DNA of 64,000 bases. Source: Citrus sinensis (lineage: Eukaryota; Streptophyta; Magnoliopsida; Sapindales; Rutaceae). The stretch is taken from assembly GCF_022201045.2 (NCBI RefSeq), contig NC_068557.1:22979501-23043500 (forward strand), written 5' to 3'. Position 1 is the first letter of the stretch. Every line of letters begins with the position of its first letter. The translations under genes and the position numbers were made by a program. Under the pieces are notes generated by a model. The model was not told where the DNA came from, did no database searches, and saw only the letters and a program-made list of their open reading frames with translations. Shown one piece after another: positions 11,614-22,524 of this stretch.

Positions 11614-11925
11614 CAGACGATTAGCAAGTATATATACCACATATCCATTCATTATTAGCATTAATAATGCTTTACCATCAACTTTTGTTTTTAGATTTGA
11701 AAAAGAAAACTAATTGGGCTTTACCGACAACTCTCAGCATCTTTCTTAAAAAATTGGCGCCAAATTTTTGTAGGGTTATTTGTGGATACAATCTGGAATG
11801 AAAGAAACTTCAAATCTTTGATAAGAATGTAAATCTCATAATTGATTTATTATGCAAATTTTAAATTCGCGGATCAAATAACTGCAAGCAACCATCTAAG
11901 GTACGTATGTGCAAATTCAGAAATC
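11614..11925 (+). other. 3' flank of lectin receptor kinase A
   Basis: AT-rich non-coding DNA, probably including the 3' UTR. The motif GGGCTTTACCGACAACTCTCAGCATC near 11718 resembles sequence near 31745-31775, downstream of the LINE that interrupts the 3' flank of lectin pseudogene C. This supports a common origin of the two flanks. Confidence 0.5.
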
Positions 11926-12380
11926 CGTGGCAAGTATCAGTAGTAATGGGTCTCAAATTTGCAGTATCTCGCGAATCTTATCATTGACTGAGCTTTGGCC
12001 CTGATCTTTTCTGCTTCTCAATCAGATCAGTGGCAGAAACAAGAAGAGGGTGCCTGCAACATTAGGGTTTACCAAATACATTTTGCCAAGCAAAATTGAG
12101 CGAAGAAGTCCAATCTCATCTATAGTTACCTGAAGCTTTTACTAGTGGGTCTTCTGTAAGATGCACAGTTGCGAAATGCATGTCTACACCGATTTCGTCA
12201 GTCTCTAATTTGTTGTTTAGACACTCAAAATATCAGTCTTTAGACATTGAGAATGCAAGTGGGGAGGCGAAGCAAGCTGCATTACATTGAACGCTTTATT
12301 TTGATTTGTTCAATGCTTTAAAAAAAAAAACTTTTATTTTCCAAGACTTTTATGGTCATTTTTGATAACTTACTTTTTTA
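11926..12380 (+). repeat. Copy 2 of the duplicated translocator 3' flank
   Basis: Imperfect repeat of 8105-8570 in the same orientation, carrying the same ordered blocks (TTTTACTAGTGGGTC, CATTGAGAATGCAAG, GCGAAGCAAGCTG, TTGAACGCTTTATTTTGA). It also has an internal repeat of GTTTAGACA/TTTAGACATTGAG near 12216-12255. No translocator coding sequence precedes it; lectin gene A does instead. Confidence 0.8.
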
Positions 12381-12605
12381 TTACTTTTTTTTAATTACTA
12401 AAAAAATTTTGGGATTATGTAAATCAGGTCTATCATAACATAGTTTAAATATCTACTTGCACTGATATTAAAAAAACAAAAAAACTACTCCGCTAATATT
12501 AGTAGAGAAATATCTATCCCTAAATTCCATAATTAAAAGGTGAGAAAAATACCCAAAACAATTATTTAAGTGGAAGGTGAATAGAATTCCAAATATATAA
12601 TTAAT

Positions 12606-13800
12606 TAAAGGAGTTCTTCTATTTACCCCGGGTCAAATCTCAGGTCAAACTCCAAAAGCTAAAACAAAACGACGTTGTTTCCTCTTCTTCATGAAACGCT
12701 ACCGTTTCACCCTAACAAAAGCAAACGTTCCTCTCCTCTTCATTTTCGTCTTCCTCTCTTGACTCCTCTTCGTTTCATCAACAATATTTGGAGTAATTAT
12801 TATTTTTTATTCGGTTGATTGGAAGCAAAACAAGTAATTAATTAGAACGGGATGAGCTTGACTTCACTTTGTTGACTTTGTGCAGCGAGTCTTGTCTCTA
12901 ATCGCACCGTTTGCAGCTTCCACCACTCGTTTCTTCATTATATTTGATAAAATCTTGTCTCTCTCTAACATTAATAAAACGAAAGATAGAATAAAAAACA
13001 ACAAAAAGGAAGAAGATAGAGGATTGTATTTGTAATCCACAGCAACAAAAACCTCGGATGCCGAATGCCGCCCTTGAAATTCTCCATGTTGTTTCTGTTT
13101 GTGATATATCTTTTAAGCTCCCAGTTCAGTTTTACGGCTGCAGCTGACCCAACATACGTTCATCATGTTTGCTCAGAAACAGCACCTTTGAATCAAACCT
13201 CAATCATCTCTTCACTTCTCTTCCCACTAACGCCAGCCGTGGGAATGGATTCTCCAAGGGTTTCTTCAACGCCACCGCTGGCCAAGACCCAAACAGGGTC
13301 TGCAGCCTCTTTCTCTGCCGCGGTGATCAAACTACCAACAGCTGCCAAAACTGTGTCACTTTTGCTACCAGAAATGTAACTCGGCGTTGCTCAGTTAGCA
13401 AAGACACCATAGTATGGTACGATGAGACATAAATTCGTAATCGAAACTTAAACTTAATTTAACAGCTGTTGTTAATGCCGATGAGGTTAGGAATCATGGA
13501 CAATGTCGAGACTCTATCTTGTTCAAGCTTCTGCTTTTGCCTTGTCTGAGCCTAATCTTTCACTCGGGCGTGGTGAATCAAAGAGGAAGAGACTCTATCT
13601 TGTTCAAGATTCTGTGTTTTTCTCAGTTCATAAAGTAGTTGTTTCTCTGCGTTTTTTCTGCTTTAGTTCGTTTTGTTTTTACTATGCTCAAACGACTACG
13701 TTTCATGAAAGCAAAAAGGGTAAAAAAAAAAAAAAGAAACCAAAACGGCATCATTTTGGTTAAATTCAGGATTTGACCCGAGAAAAATAGCACTTTCCTA
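12606..13800 (+). mobile_element. Possible Pack-MULE-like unit: inverted repeats around a DUF26 fragment
   Basis: The left arm (about 12606-12715) and the reverse complement of the right arm (about 13690-13800) share ordered blocks: CTATTT..C.CGGGTCAAATC, then AAAACGACGTTGTTT against AAAATGATGCCGTTTTGG, then TTCATGAAACG.....GTTT. The arms are imperfect, with indels and an A-rich tract in the right arm. Between them lies a fragment of a cysteine-rich receptor gene. This is the layout of a transposon that has captured a gene piece. No clear target duplication was found, and the MULE at 13801 has inserted right at the right-hand edge. Confidence 0.4.
13065..13432 (+). pseudogene. DUF26 (Gnk2-like) cysteine-rich secretory/receptor protein fragment
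   Basis: The ATG at 13065 opens a good signal peptide (MLFLFVIYLLSSQFSFTAAA) and the start of a DUF26 ectodomain (DPTYVHHVC). Near 13165-13172 the homology switches to another frame. That frame continues with NSTFESNLNHLFTSL, NATAGQDPNRVCSLFLCRGD and CQNCVTF before ending in YDET and a stop at 13430-13432, where family members continue past YDEC. It therefore has one frameshift and loses the second half of the first DUF26 domain, the second DUF26 domain and any kinase. In CRK receptors and plasmodesmata-located proteins these extracellular domains are antifungal or sensing modules. Here it is a dead fragment, possibly captured by a transposon. Confidence 0.85.
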
Positions 13801-13897
13801 AGGGTAATTTTTAGGGACCTCCCCTGAGGTTTGAAGTATTAACACTTTGATAGAAAGTATTAATGTAATTACATATACCTCCCTCGCCGTTAGTATA
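13801..13897 (+). repeat. Left terminal inverted repeat of the MULE
   Basis: Pairs with 19991-20085 in inverted orientation. Both hold GGGTAATTTTTAGGGACCTC, GAGGTTTGAAGTATTAA, CTTTGATAGAAAGTATTAAT and CCTCCCTCGCCGTTA. Mismatches are mostly single transitions. Confidence 0.92.
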
Positions 13898-14211
13898 AAA
13901 ATACGTATGGTGTTAGTATAAAAGGGTAAATATGTAAAAGCTTATTTAAAATTCAAAATAATTTAAAATTAAAGCCTTAAGCTTCTTGATGTCTGGGAAA
14001 TCTTACTTGCTTTACTCCATTATCCAGTGTGTAATGTCCAATCGACAAAATCAAAAAAAATCTTCACAAAATCAAGCCTGCACTTAGCTTTCTCTTTCAT
14101 GAAAGCAACGCCCAGCACCATTTTCGTCTTCCTAAGGTTGTGAAGAAGCAGCTGCATTTGCCTGAAACATTTTCAAGATTAAAAAATATTTTATCTTCAA
14201 TTACGAACAAG

Positions 14212-17200
14212 ATGAGTTCTGATGATGGCCCAAGCCTTTCACGAAGCGAGCACCAGCGGCGAACGGCTTCATCCGCGACTGGAATTGGAGCGAGAAAGAG
14301 GTAATCCTCATTTATTATAGTTTAAATATGTGAATCACATGCAGTAGATGATTTTGTTGAACCTAGGTTAATTAAACTTGAAAATGAGTTCTTTGTATTT
14401 TGAATTTTTTTTGTGCATGCTGATTTCAGCAACTGTGAGTTTTGATTTTCTTCATTTTGAGCTAATTTGCATTCACTGAACTGAGCAATGTGATTGCTAT
14501 CAATTGACAAGTTAATTAAATCCTCTGACAAGGAATAGTAATAATTTCTCATCTAATATTTTGGCATTAAATCGATAAAAAAAAAATTTCTTACTCGTTG
14601 TAATAATTGTGACTCTTATGGATTTTATAATCATGCAATTACACAAGTGTTGAGTCCAAATAATTATTCTAGTTTAATTTGTTTTTCATATGTAGCTGTC
14701 TGTTACATTTTATTTTCAAAATTTTACTAATTTTTTTAAACAAAAATTGATACAATAGATTTAAATGTAAATGGGTTCTTTGAATTTTATTGTATTGATT
14801 CTCTGCTCATTGAGTTGATGATTGTGTTGAGCTTGCTAATTTTACATTTTTCATATGTGGATTAAAATGGGTTATGATATTGTGTTTCGCAAATTTCATT
14901 TTTCTCTAACAGTTCAATACTTATACAAAAGGAATGAAAAGAGAGAAAAAAAAAAGAAAAATCCCTTCTCAGTATTTTTTCTTGTGTTATCCTTGTTTTG
15001 AATTCTTCCACATCATCATCGTCAGTAATTGATTAATTTGTTGCTGGAAACTGGAGAGACTCGAACAAAATTCTAGCTTATATGGCATCTCCTAGATGTT
15101 GAGATATAATGGTTTTATTTTAAACACTTTGGCATGTTTTCGGCAATTATTAGAATTTTCGACAATTTCGTGTTGGTTCCAAAATTTTTTTTTTCCTTTT
15201 TTCTTCGCTACTCCTATTGCATTCTCTTTTTTTGGTTTTTTTCTTTACTTATATATAGCCCCTACTGTTTTCTCTTCTTGTTTACCACTTTCAATTATTT
15301 AAAATTTTTTGGATTCTGTCTATAATTCTTTACAGTTCTTGTGCTTTCATTTGTCTAATCATTTAAGATGTCATCTTGACGTAGACAGGATATTGTAAGA
15401 ACTATACATGTGAATTCTGTTATGATGGAATTTTTTTTGCACTTTTGCTTAAATTTTGGGTATGTTCTAAAAAACTAGCGAACAGTCTGGAAATTTATAC
15501 AGCTGGTGTTTTTAGGAATTAGTGTATGTTAGCTAGATTTTTATATTTTATGGCAATTCATCAGCTGCTTGTAGACAATGATAATAGCAACCTGTCAGCC
15601 ACTCTTGCTATGTTGTTTATATTTATTGTATAACGTTATTGTGTGATTTTTGTTACTTACAATATGCTATTGTTTATAATTTGTAGCCATGTTTACATGG
15701 AGATAGGGGCTGTGGTAGCTGGCGAAAAGATTGATGTAGCAACTGTAATTCCAGAGCAATACACCTTAAAGAAGTTGTGGCAAGATGTAAAGGATGTGTG
15801 CTTTGACAAGCCTATAAGACATGCTAACGAAGTGAGAGTTTATGTCATGTTGCCATGGGAAACATCTAATATGCATGTAAAAACTGACTTTGACCTTCAA
15901 GACGCATTAAAAAAGCTAAAGCAGAAGAGCTATTCTTGGGCATTATTTATTATTAGAACGGAGTTAGATGTAACACCTGTTTCTCTGGATCAGAATGAAA
16001 ATGAAGAGACTCCCCCTGGCCAGTTTCCTGTTCCACAAGTTTTTGAGCTTGATTGGTTTGATTTTGCTGAAGTAAATGAATTTGCTTTGCCTGACTTGAA
16101 TGCTGAAATCAGATCTGTCGTTGGATGTTCCGCTGCTGCTGCTGAAGTTAAAAATTCAGTTGAAGAGATTGAAGGCAACGAAGATGATGATAGCACAGCT
16201 GGTGGGTTTGTTAATATTGATGATAGTATACATGTTCCTGATCATGAAAATAATGCAGAGGAAGTGGAATCTGATGTAAGTGATGATGAATTTAATTTTA
16301 ACAACGAAGATGAGTGGGATGTGAGATTGAATGCCTATGAGTCTAGAGATGACAGTGGGGCAGATTCAGACGGTGAAGATGAAAACGTTCAGGCTGCTGC
16401 TTGTAGGTATGAAGCAAATTCTGGTGGCTTCGAGTTCACTCCTGATGGTGACAATATTATACTTAGAATTGGACAACTGTTCAAGACAGTTGATGAGTTC
16501 AGAAATGTTGTCAAAGTTTTCGCAATAAAAAATGGCTTTAGACTTAAAAGGGTGAAAAATGAGAAGAGTAGGGTGACAATGAAGTGTTCGGCTTCAGGAT
16601 GTACATGGAGAATACACGCGAGTCCAAATTGGAATAAGAAACATTTCCAAATTAAAACTCATATGCCCGAACATACTTGTGAAAGAAACAGCGAAAATTA
16701 TAAAGCAAATTCAACATGGATTGCTGCTACATTCCTTCATTTATTCAGAGCTAACACATAAGTTCCTATTGATGTGCTCGGGTCAGAATTATTCAGAAAT
16801 TATGGGATAAAATGCTGCAATCAAAGGCTTTACAGAGCCAAGAACAAAGCCTTAGAGCTGCTTGGTCAAGACCATAAGGCCAGTTTCACAAAGCTATTCA
16901 GGTACATGCATGCAATCTTAGCCTTAAATCCTAGTTCAACAGTGTCCCTAGAAAAAGATTGGCTTGGTGGTGGGGTGAATCCTCACTTTAAAAAATTTTT
17001 TGTATTCTTTGATGCATGTAGGAGGGGCTTTTTTTAGGGTTGTAGGCAGTTCATTGGTGTAGATGGTTGTCACTTAAAGGGTCTGTACAAAGGGGTTTTA
17101 CTATCTGCTGTTAGTGTAGATGCCAACTACGGCATATATCCACTGGCCATGTGTGTTGTAGAAACTGAAAACACTAAGTCTTGGGTTTATTTTATGGAGA

Positions 17201-18561
17201 AACTTTATGATCAAGTAGGCTGTAACGATGGTGAGGGTTTTTGCTTCATGAGTGATAGACAAAAGGGTATATTGAATGCACTTGATAGGGTTTTTCCTCG
17301 GGCCATGAGAAGGTACTGTTGTAGGCACATATATGCAAACTTTAAGCTGAAATTTCCAGGAATTTTGCTTAGGAATGAATTTTGGGCAGTATGTAGAAGT
17401 GGAAACCAAGTGGAGTTCAACAATCACAAGGCTGAAATTAACAGCATCAACCATGCTGCCCATAGGTGGCTGTTACAAATTTCTGTGACATGTTGGGCCA
17501 AACATTGCTTTTCCACACAAACCAAATGCTCACATGTCACAAATAATATGACGGAGTCCTTTAATAATTGGATAAGTAGCTTTAGAGGCATGCCAATAGT
17601 AAGAATGCTTGAGGAGATTATGAGAAAGATTATGATCCTCATACATAAAAGACATGAGCTGGTCAATACTTGGCAAGATGAGCTGCCTCCACTTGTTAGG
17701 AGAAGAGTAATGGAAGCAAGGGTTGAATCTAGGGCATTATCTGTAATATTTGGGCACAATAAATCATTTGAAGTTATGGAAAATGTCTCCAAGAGGTGTG
17801 TTGTAGATCTAGGCAGCAAGCACTGTGATTGTGGGGAGTGGGATATATCAGGCTTGCCTTGCAAGCATGCTATGTGCTGCATTGATGCAATGAGGTATAA
17901 TGTAAATGAATATGTCCATTCTTTGTTGAAAAAAAGTGCATTCATGAAGACCTATCAGCACCAATTATATCCAGTGCCAGATGAAAGTAGATGGCCATTA
18001 CTCCCACATGATAACTTGCTGCCACCAACTATCACTAGAGCTGCTGGCAGGCCCCAAACTAAAAGAAGAAGAGAGAATGGTGAAAGACAACCATTTAAGA
18101 GGAGCACAAGTGTAAGATGCTCTAACTGCGATGAGTGGGGCCACAACGTGAGGAGTTGCAAGTCTATTACCAAAGCTGGAAAAAATAAAAAATTAGTGAA
18201 AAAGAATTTCTATCAGGTCTTAGTTACTTGTTTGTAATGAAGTTTTTATATTGCTTTTGTTAGTCTTTGCCTATTTAAATGATGAACTAAAATATTTATT
18301 AATTATTTAAATGTAGGATCGAGGAGCGACATCCAGCTGTAACAAAAAAGAAGTTGTCACATGTGGTCCAGCCATGAACACTCAGAACAGTGTCCATGAA
18401 AATGGTAAGCATTTCGTGTCTAGTTTATTTTTTTTTTTACACATATATACAAGTTTAATTTCACCACCTGTTTTGTTTTACTAATGTTGTAATTCCAAAA
18501 TAATATGTTACATTTTAATTTTTGTACATTTTATTATGAAGGACAACTTACCCAAGAATGA
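14212..18561 (+). pseudogene. MuDR/MULE transposase, two in-frame stops
   Basis: Four exons join in frame: 14212-14300, 15687-18216, 18317-18404 and 18542-18561, about 909 codons, all with GT/AG borders. Seen in order: an N-terminal PB1-like region (EQYTLKKLWQDVKDVCF), an acidic linker, a MuDR-type zinc-binding DNA-binding region (FKTVDEFRNVVKVFA, CSASGCTWRI, HTCERN), the MULE DDE domain (FIGVDGCHLKG near 17055 and FMSDRQKGI near 17250 supply the two Asp; MTESFN near 17550 the likely Glu), a SWIM zinc finger (CDCGEWDISGLPCKHAMC) and a CCHC knuckle (CSNCDEWGHNVRSC). TAA at 16759-16761 and TAG at 17035-17037, both in the main frame, inactivate it. The first and last small exons are inferred from splice signals and phase only. 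Confidence 0.88.
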
Positions 18562-19990
18562 CCATTGCCAAGTTAAAGCATCCAGCAACATTACAAATAC
18601 CTTTTTTGTAATTATGGAAAGAGCAACAGTGAAGCTAATCCCTTCTAACAAATTCTTTTGAGGGATCAGATGATGCATCACCTTAACTGTAAGCATTGCT
18701 ATAAAGATGTCGTATCATCTTTTTGTCACTCAACCATAGATATAGGTTTGAGTTTTTGTACATTTTGTAGTTGTGTGGTACATACAAACACACACTTTTA
18801 ATGGGGCAATATATGCCTTGCCTATTTTTGTCATTTCAAGTAGATATTATAGGTGCTAACTTCCTGTTATTCTAAACAGAGGGTATTGTTATTTGTATTG
18901 GCTAATAGGAATTCAGCCATTGATGACATGTGATACTCTTATTGTTGTTGGAATGCATACGTCTTTATAATCTAAATATAAAAAAATTATGTGCTTTATA
19001 TTGTTTCAGTACTTCATTCCTTATTGATTTTAATTTGTTGATTAAGGATTGAATATTTTATGGCAGTCAAGGGTTAACTTCAGCAAAGGCTTATGTTCTT
19101 GTTATGTTTGACATTGTCAATTTGAACAGCAGCATTTCCTCTGCTTGTACATGTTATTATTAAATGAGACTTGCTTTGTTTGCAAGGAAAAATGGATATA
19201 TAGTTTGTGCATATTGTTGTGTGTTATTAGATGTATGTTTCTTAAGAAATTAACTTGAACAATGTGCTATGTTTGTGCTTGGTGTTATGAAGCGAGTTGC
19301 TTGTATGTACTTGTTGAACTTACTAAAGGATGTAACTGCTCATGTGTGTTATTTATTGTGTGTGCTGGATATGTATAGATATGAACAGCAACATGTGTTG
19401 GGTTTGTGGTGGTTCTTATGAAATAAATTGCTGTGTGTCAGTGTGTGCTTGTTGTATTTTGAACAACAGCAGCTTCCCATTAACAAAGTTCTTCCAAGCT
19501 GGCTCATAAATTTGTTGCATGCTTGATTGGCTGGATGTGTTTGAGCTATCAGAATCCATTTAGTTGAGACAATGCAACATTTTCTTTATGTTGAATCCTG
19601 TTGTGGATGAGTTGAATGAATGATGAGTTTGAGACAAATGCAAAGATTTTTTATACCTTTGTTGAATGCTTCTGTTGATAAGAAGAAAATGAAGAATAAA
19701 TTATACTTTGTGATTTGCTAAGCCTCCATTTATAGCAACTGCTGCTGCTCAAATTTTTACCATTTACTTACAACTGCTACTTTTATAAATTTATTTTAGT
19801 TTTACTTTTTTTTAATAAACAATGTCAATTACTTCATATAGTTGGACATTTTGGTCTTTTTCTGATTTTTTGTGATTCCCGCCATTTTTAATACCCATTG
19901 GTTCTCATCCATTTTATTTAATAATTTATTATTTTGGCGGGAAGGGTATTTTAGTAAATTTAATAGTCAACTAACGGTCAACTTAACTTA
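18562..19990 (+). other. Non-coding 3' part of the MULE
   Basis: No coding region seen. Several TTGTTGTGTGTTATT-like phrases and a run of loosely similar sentences (ACAGCAACATG, GAACAACAGCAGC, GAACAGCAGCATTTCC) suggest low-grade internal repetition between 19100 and 19500. It would contain the transposase terminator and subterminal sequence. Confidence 0.5.
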
Positions 19991-20085
19991 TACTTAACGG
20001 CGAGGGAGGCATGTGTAATTACATTAATACTTTCTATCAAAGTATTAATACTTCAAACCTCAAGGGAGGTCCCTAAAAATTACCC
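19991..20085 (-). repeat. Right terminal inverted repeat of the MULE
   Basis: Reverse complement of the left TIR; see the left entry. The element ends at ATTACCC (20085), and the target duplication ATTTTCCTA follows at 20086-20094. Confidence 0.92.
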
Positions 20086-20094
20086 ATTTTCCTA

Positions 20095-20516
20095 ATGAAA
20101 GAGTAGAATCTTTGAGTGTGTCGGGACTCGAGTTGAGGTTGCCCTTAGGCCCTTAGGCGCTTTGATGGAAAGGGTTAGCAACGAGGGTAGCCCATTGGCC
20201 TACTCTTTTATTAAATTTAAACTGTGGATGGGTCTGAGTCTCTTTCTTCTCGAAGGTTTTGACCAAGGGAAAAACAAAGACATAACTTCTTAAACTTATC
20301 ATTGCCTGTTTTTCAAAATTCATCTATGGGCATTGAACTTGTGGGTGGGGGAAGACACGCGTAGAACGAGACTAGAGGGTTTGACTTTTGTTCTATAAAT
20401 AAGTTTTCCAATCAACCAATTGCTGCATACTTGAATCATTCTGCAGTTAAACCAAATCCTGCAATCTCCCTTTCTAATCATCCTGTTTAATCTGAATTGC
20501 ACTGCACATTTTCGGG
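20095..20516 (+). promoter_or_regulatory. Promoter region of lectin paralogue B
   Basis: A good TATA box, CTATAAATAAG, begins at 20393, about 124 bases before the start codon. The section 20360-20516 aligns with the same region of paralogue A, whose TATA is altered. The stretch before 20300 is single-copy in this window. Confidence 0.5.
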
Positions 20517-21890
20517 ATGAGTGTTAGCTGGAACTGGTGCTCTGTTCTTTTCTTTCTTATTTTCTCTACACCGTTTTCCTTCTTGGTTGATGCCCGAAGC
20601 CAAAGTTTTGATTATCCGACAGCAAAACTCTCAACTAAATGGGTCAATAGCCCGTCAGCTCCTCATTCCGTAGCTTTCACCGACGGATCAACGGTGAGAG
20701 CCATCCTTCTTAGGGGAACCTTTGGCCCCAGATATGCATGTGGCTTCTTCTGTAACGGAGCCTGCGACACTTATCTATTTGCTGTTTTCATAGTTCAAAC
20801 CAACAGCGCTTCCTCAATCGTTGCGCCAGCAATCGGATTCCCACAGGTCGTCTGGGCTGCTAACCGTAACAATCCTGTTCGGATAAATGCAACCTTAGAA
20901 CTCACTTCACGTGGGAACTTGGTTTTGCGAGATGCTGACGGGACTGTAGCTTGGTCGACGAATACTAATGGTAAATCTGTTGTGGGCTTAAACTTGACAG
21001 ACACGGGCAACCTTGTACTTTTCAACAAGAAAAATGCAGCAGTTTGGCAATCTTTCGATCATCCGACAGACTCGCTGGTTCCTGGGCAAAAATTGGTGGA
21101 AGGGAAGAAACTTACAGCTAGTGTTTCAACCACGAATTGGATGGATGGGGGTTTGTTTTCACTTTCTGTTACTAAGGAAGGATTGTTTGCTTCCATAGGG
21201 TCTAATAATACTCCAGTACCGTACTATGAATATAGAGTCGGTGGCACGAAAACAAGAAAGCAACCAAGCTATGTTAGATATCTGAATGGAAGCTTAGCTT
21301 TATTCATAAATTTATCGGAACCAAGCGAGCCAGAAGGGGCACTTTCTGTTCCTCCGGCAGCATCATTACCGGGACAGTACATGAGATTGTGGCCTGACGG
21401 ACATTTAAGAGTTTACCAGTGGCAAGCATCGAAAGGGTGGACACAAGTGGCGGATCTCTTGACTGGTTATTCTGGGGAATGCGGTTATCCTATGGTTTGC
21501 GGCAAGTACGGCATTTGCTCCGGCGGGCAATGCAGTTGTCCTCCAATCTATTTCAAGCCAATAAAGGATAGACAGCCTGCCCTTGGGTGCTCCCCGATTA
21601 CTCCCTTATCATGTGAAGCTTCCCAAAATCATAGTTTTGTTGAACTTAATGATATCACTTACTTCACTTTTAGCTCAGACCTTACGAATACAGATTCGGA
21701 GACGTGTAAACAAGCCTGTTTAAAGAATTGCTCGTGCAAAGCTGCTCTATTTCGGTATGGTTGGAACCCTTCTGCTGGAGAGTGCTCCTTGCTGTCTGAA
21801 ATCTTTTCGATGATTGATAATGACCAGGAAAAGACTCATTATAACTCAACTGCTTACATTAAGGTTCAGAACTTGGCAACGCTAAAGTGA
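20517..21890 (+). CDS. Kinase-less G-type lectin (EP1/SLG-like), copy B
   Basis: A 457-codon intact frame from ATG 20517, closely similar to the ectodomain of copy A: signal peptide (1-27, cut near DA-RS), bulb-type lectin domain (about 60-200, VVWAANRNNPVRINATLEL), EGF-like cysteines (ECGYPMVCGKYGIC) and PAN-like domain (CKQACLKNCSCKAAL). It stops at VQNLATLK. The aligned region of copy A continues into the juxtamembrane part, the membrane helix and the kinase. Here a deletion of some 15 bases around 21882-21900 changes frame, and the kinase region is missing altogether; 3' flank follows from about 21960. The predicted product is a secreted lectin-like glycoprotein with several NxS/T sites. 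It may be functional as a soluble decoy-type protein or may just be a truncated relic. Most changes from copy A preserve the frame. Confidence 0.85.
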   Translation: MSVSWNWCSVLFFLIFSTPFSFLVDARSQSFDYPTAKLSTKWVNSPSAPHSVAFTDGSTVRAILLRGTFGPRYACGFFCNGACDTYLFAVFIVQTNSASSIVAPAIGFPQVVWAANRNNPVRINATLELTSRGNLVLRDADGTVAWSTNTNGKSVVGLNLTDTGNLVLFNKKNAAVWQSFDHPTDSLVPGQKLVEGKKLTASVSTTNWMDGGLFSLSVTKEGLFASIGSNNTPVPYYEYRVGGTKTRKQPSYVRYLNGSLALFINLSEPSEPEGALSVPPAASLPGQYMRLWPDGHLRVYQWQASKGWTQVADLLTGYSGECGYPMVCGKYGICSGGQCSCPPIYFKPIKDRQPALGCSPITPLSCEASQNHSFVELNDITYFTFSSDLTNTDSETCKQACLKNCSCKAALFRYGWNPSAGECSLLSEIFSMIDNDQEKTHYNSTAYIKVQNLATLK

Positions 21891-21960
21891 GGAAATAAGA
21901 CGAGTCATGATAGGGCCCGGCTCTAGAGTATCTCCGAAGCCTCAAGTGAAAGATTTAATT

Positions 21961-22150
21961 TATTAATGCATTTTGTACTTGCTGATGAAATAAATTACCT
22001 ATGTGTAATATTCATATTTTATGTGACACTTTTTATCGTTTCTTCTAGACACGCAAAATGCTGGAATTTTAAATTTATTTTTGGTAAACAAACAGGAATG
22101 AATTAAAGAAATAAGTAAAATTAGTAACGAATTAAAGAAATAAGTAATTA
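21961..22150 (+). repeat. 3' flank of lectin B, also found at 2586-2820
   Basis: Contains TTTATCGTTTCTTCTAGACA and AGGAATGAATTAAAGAAATAAG, shared with 2586-2820, plus a local repeat of the GAATTAAAGAAATAAGTAA phrase (22098-22115 and 22129-22147). Between here and 22510 there is only AT-rich sequence with no feature I can name. Confidence 0.65.
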
Positions 22151-22524
22151 TTAACATTAATTTTTAGAGGAAAAATATATATGACGTCCTTTATAAGATT
22201 TTACATATAAATGAATTATATAAGATTTAGAAATATCTATTTCAAAAAAAAAATTGTATTAGCTCTATCATAAAGTTATATGATTTATTTCCAATCATCC
22301 TCTCATAAAACAACAATCTTCAAAATACTCCATTAGCTATTATAAAACCCAACTTACCTTCTATTTTTGTTAAAAGACAAAAAACTTTTCATCAAGATGC
22401 ACCCCATTTTTCCAAAATTTTTTAAACAAAAATGAAGTAAATTAAAGTTATGGTATTTTGAAAATTGTTAATCCACGATGAATAATCCAAAATTAACTCT
22501 CATTTTTTCTACCTTATGAATTTG

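Larger units (their letters stand above)
13801..20085 (+). mobile_element. MULE (Mutator-like) DNA transposon with TIRs and 9-bp target duplication
   Basis: The ends are inverted repeats of about 95 bp: AGGGTAATTTTTAGGGACCT at 13801 onward matches the reverse complement of the stretch ending at 20085, with only a handful of mismatches out to CCCTCGCCGTTA. Directly outside are ACTTTCCTA (13792-13800) and ATTTTCCTA (20086-20094), a 9-bp target duplication with one mismatch, the length expected for MULEs. Inside is a MuDR-type transposase gene on the plus strand (14212-18561) and about 1.4 kb of non-coding DNA after it. The transposase carries stops, so the copy is not autonomous, but its TIRs could still be used in trans. 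Confidence 0.92.

Noticed and set aside
13503..13763. Short plus-strand frame after the DUF26 fragment, with a repeated GAGACTCTATCTTGTTCAAG.
   Set aside because: The repeat (13508 and 13588) is only a local two-copy duplication, and the frame ends in a poly-Lys run from an A tract; not a gene.
17424..17945. 173-residue open frame on the minus strand.
   Set aside because: It is the antisense shadow of the MULE transposase DDE-SWIM region and has no domain of its own.
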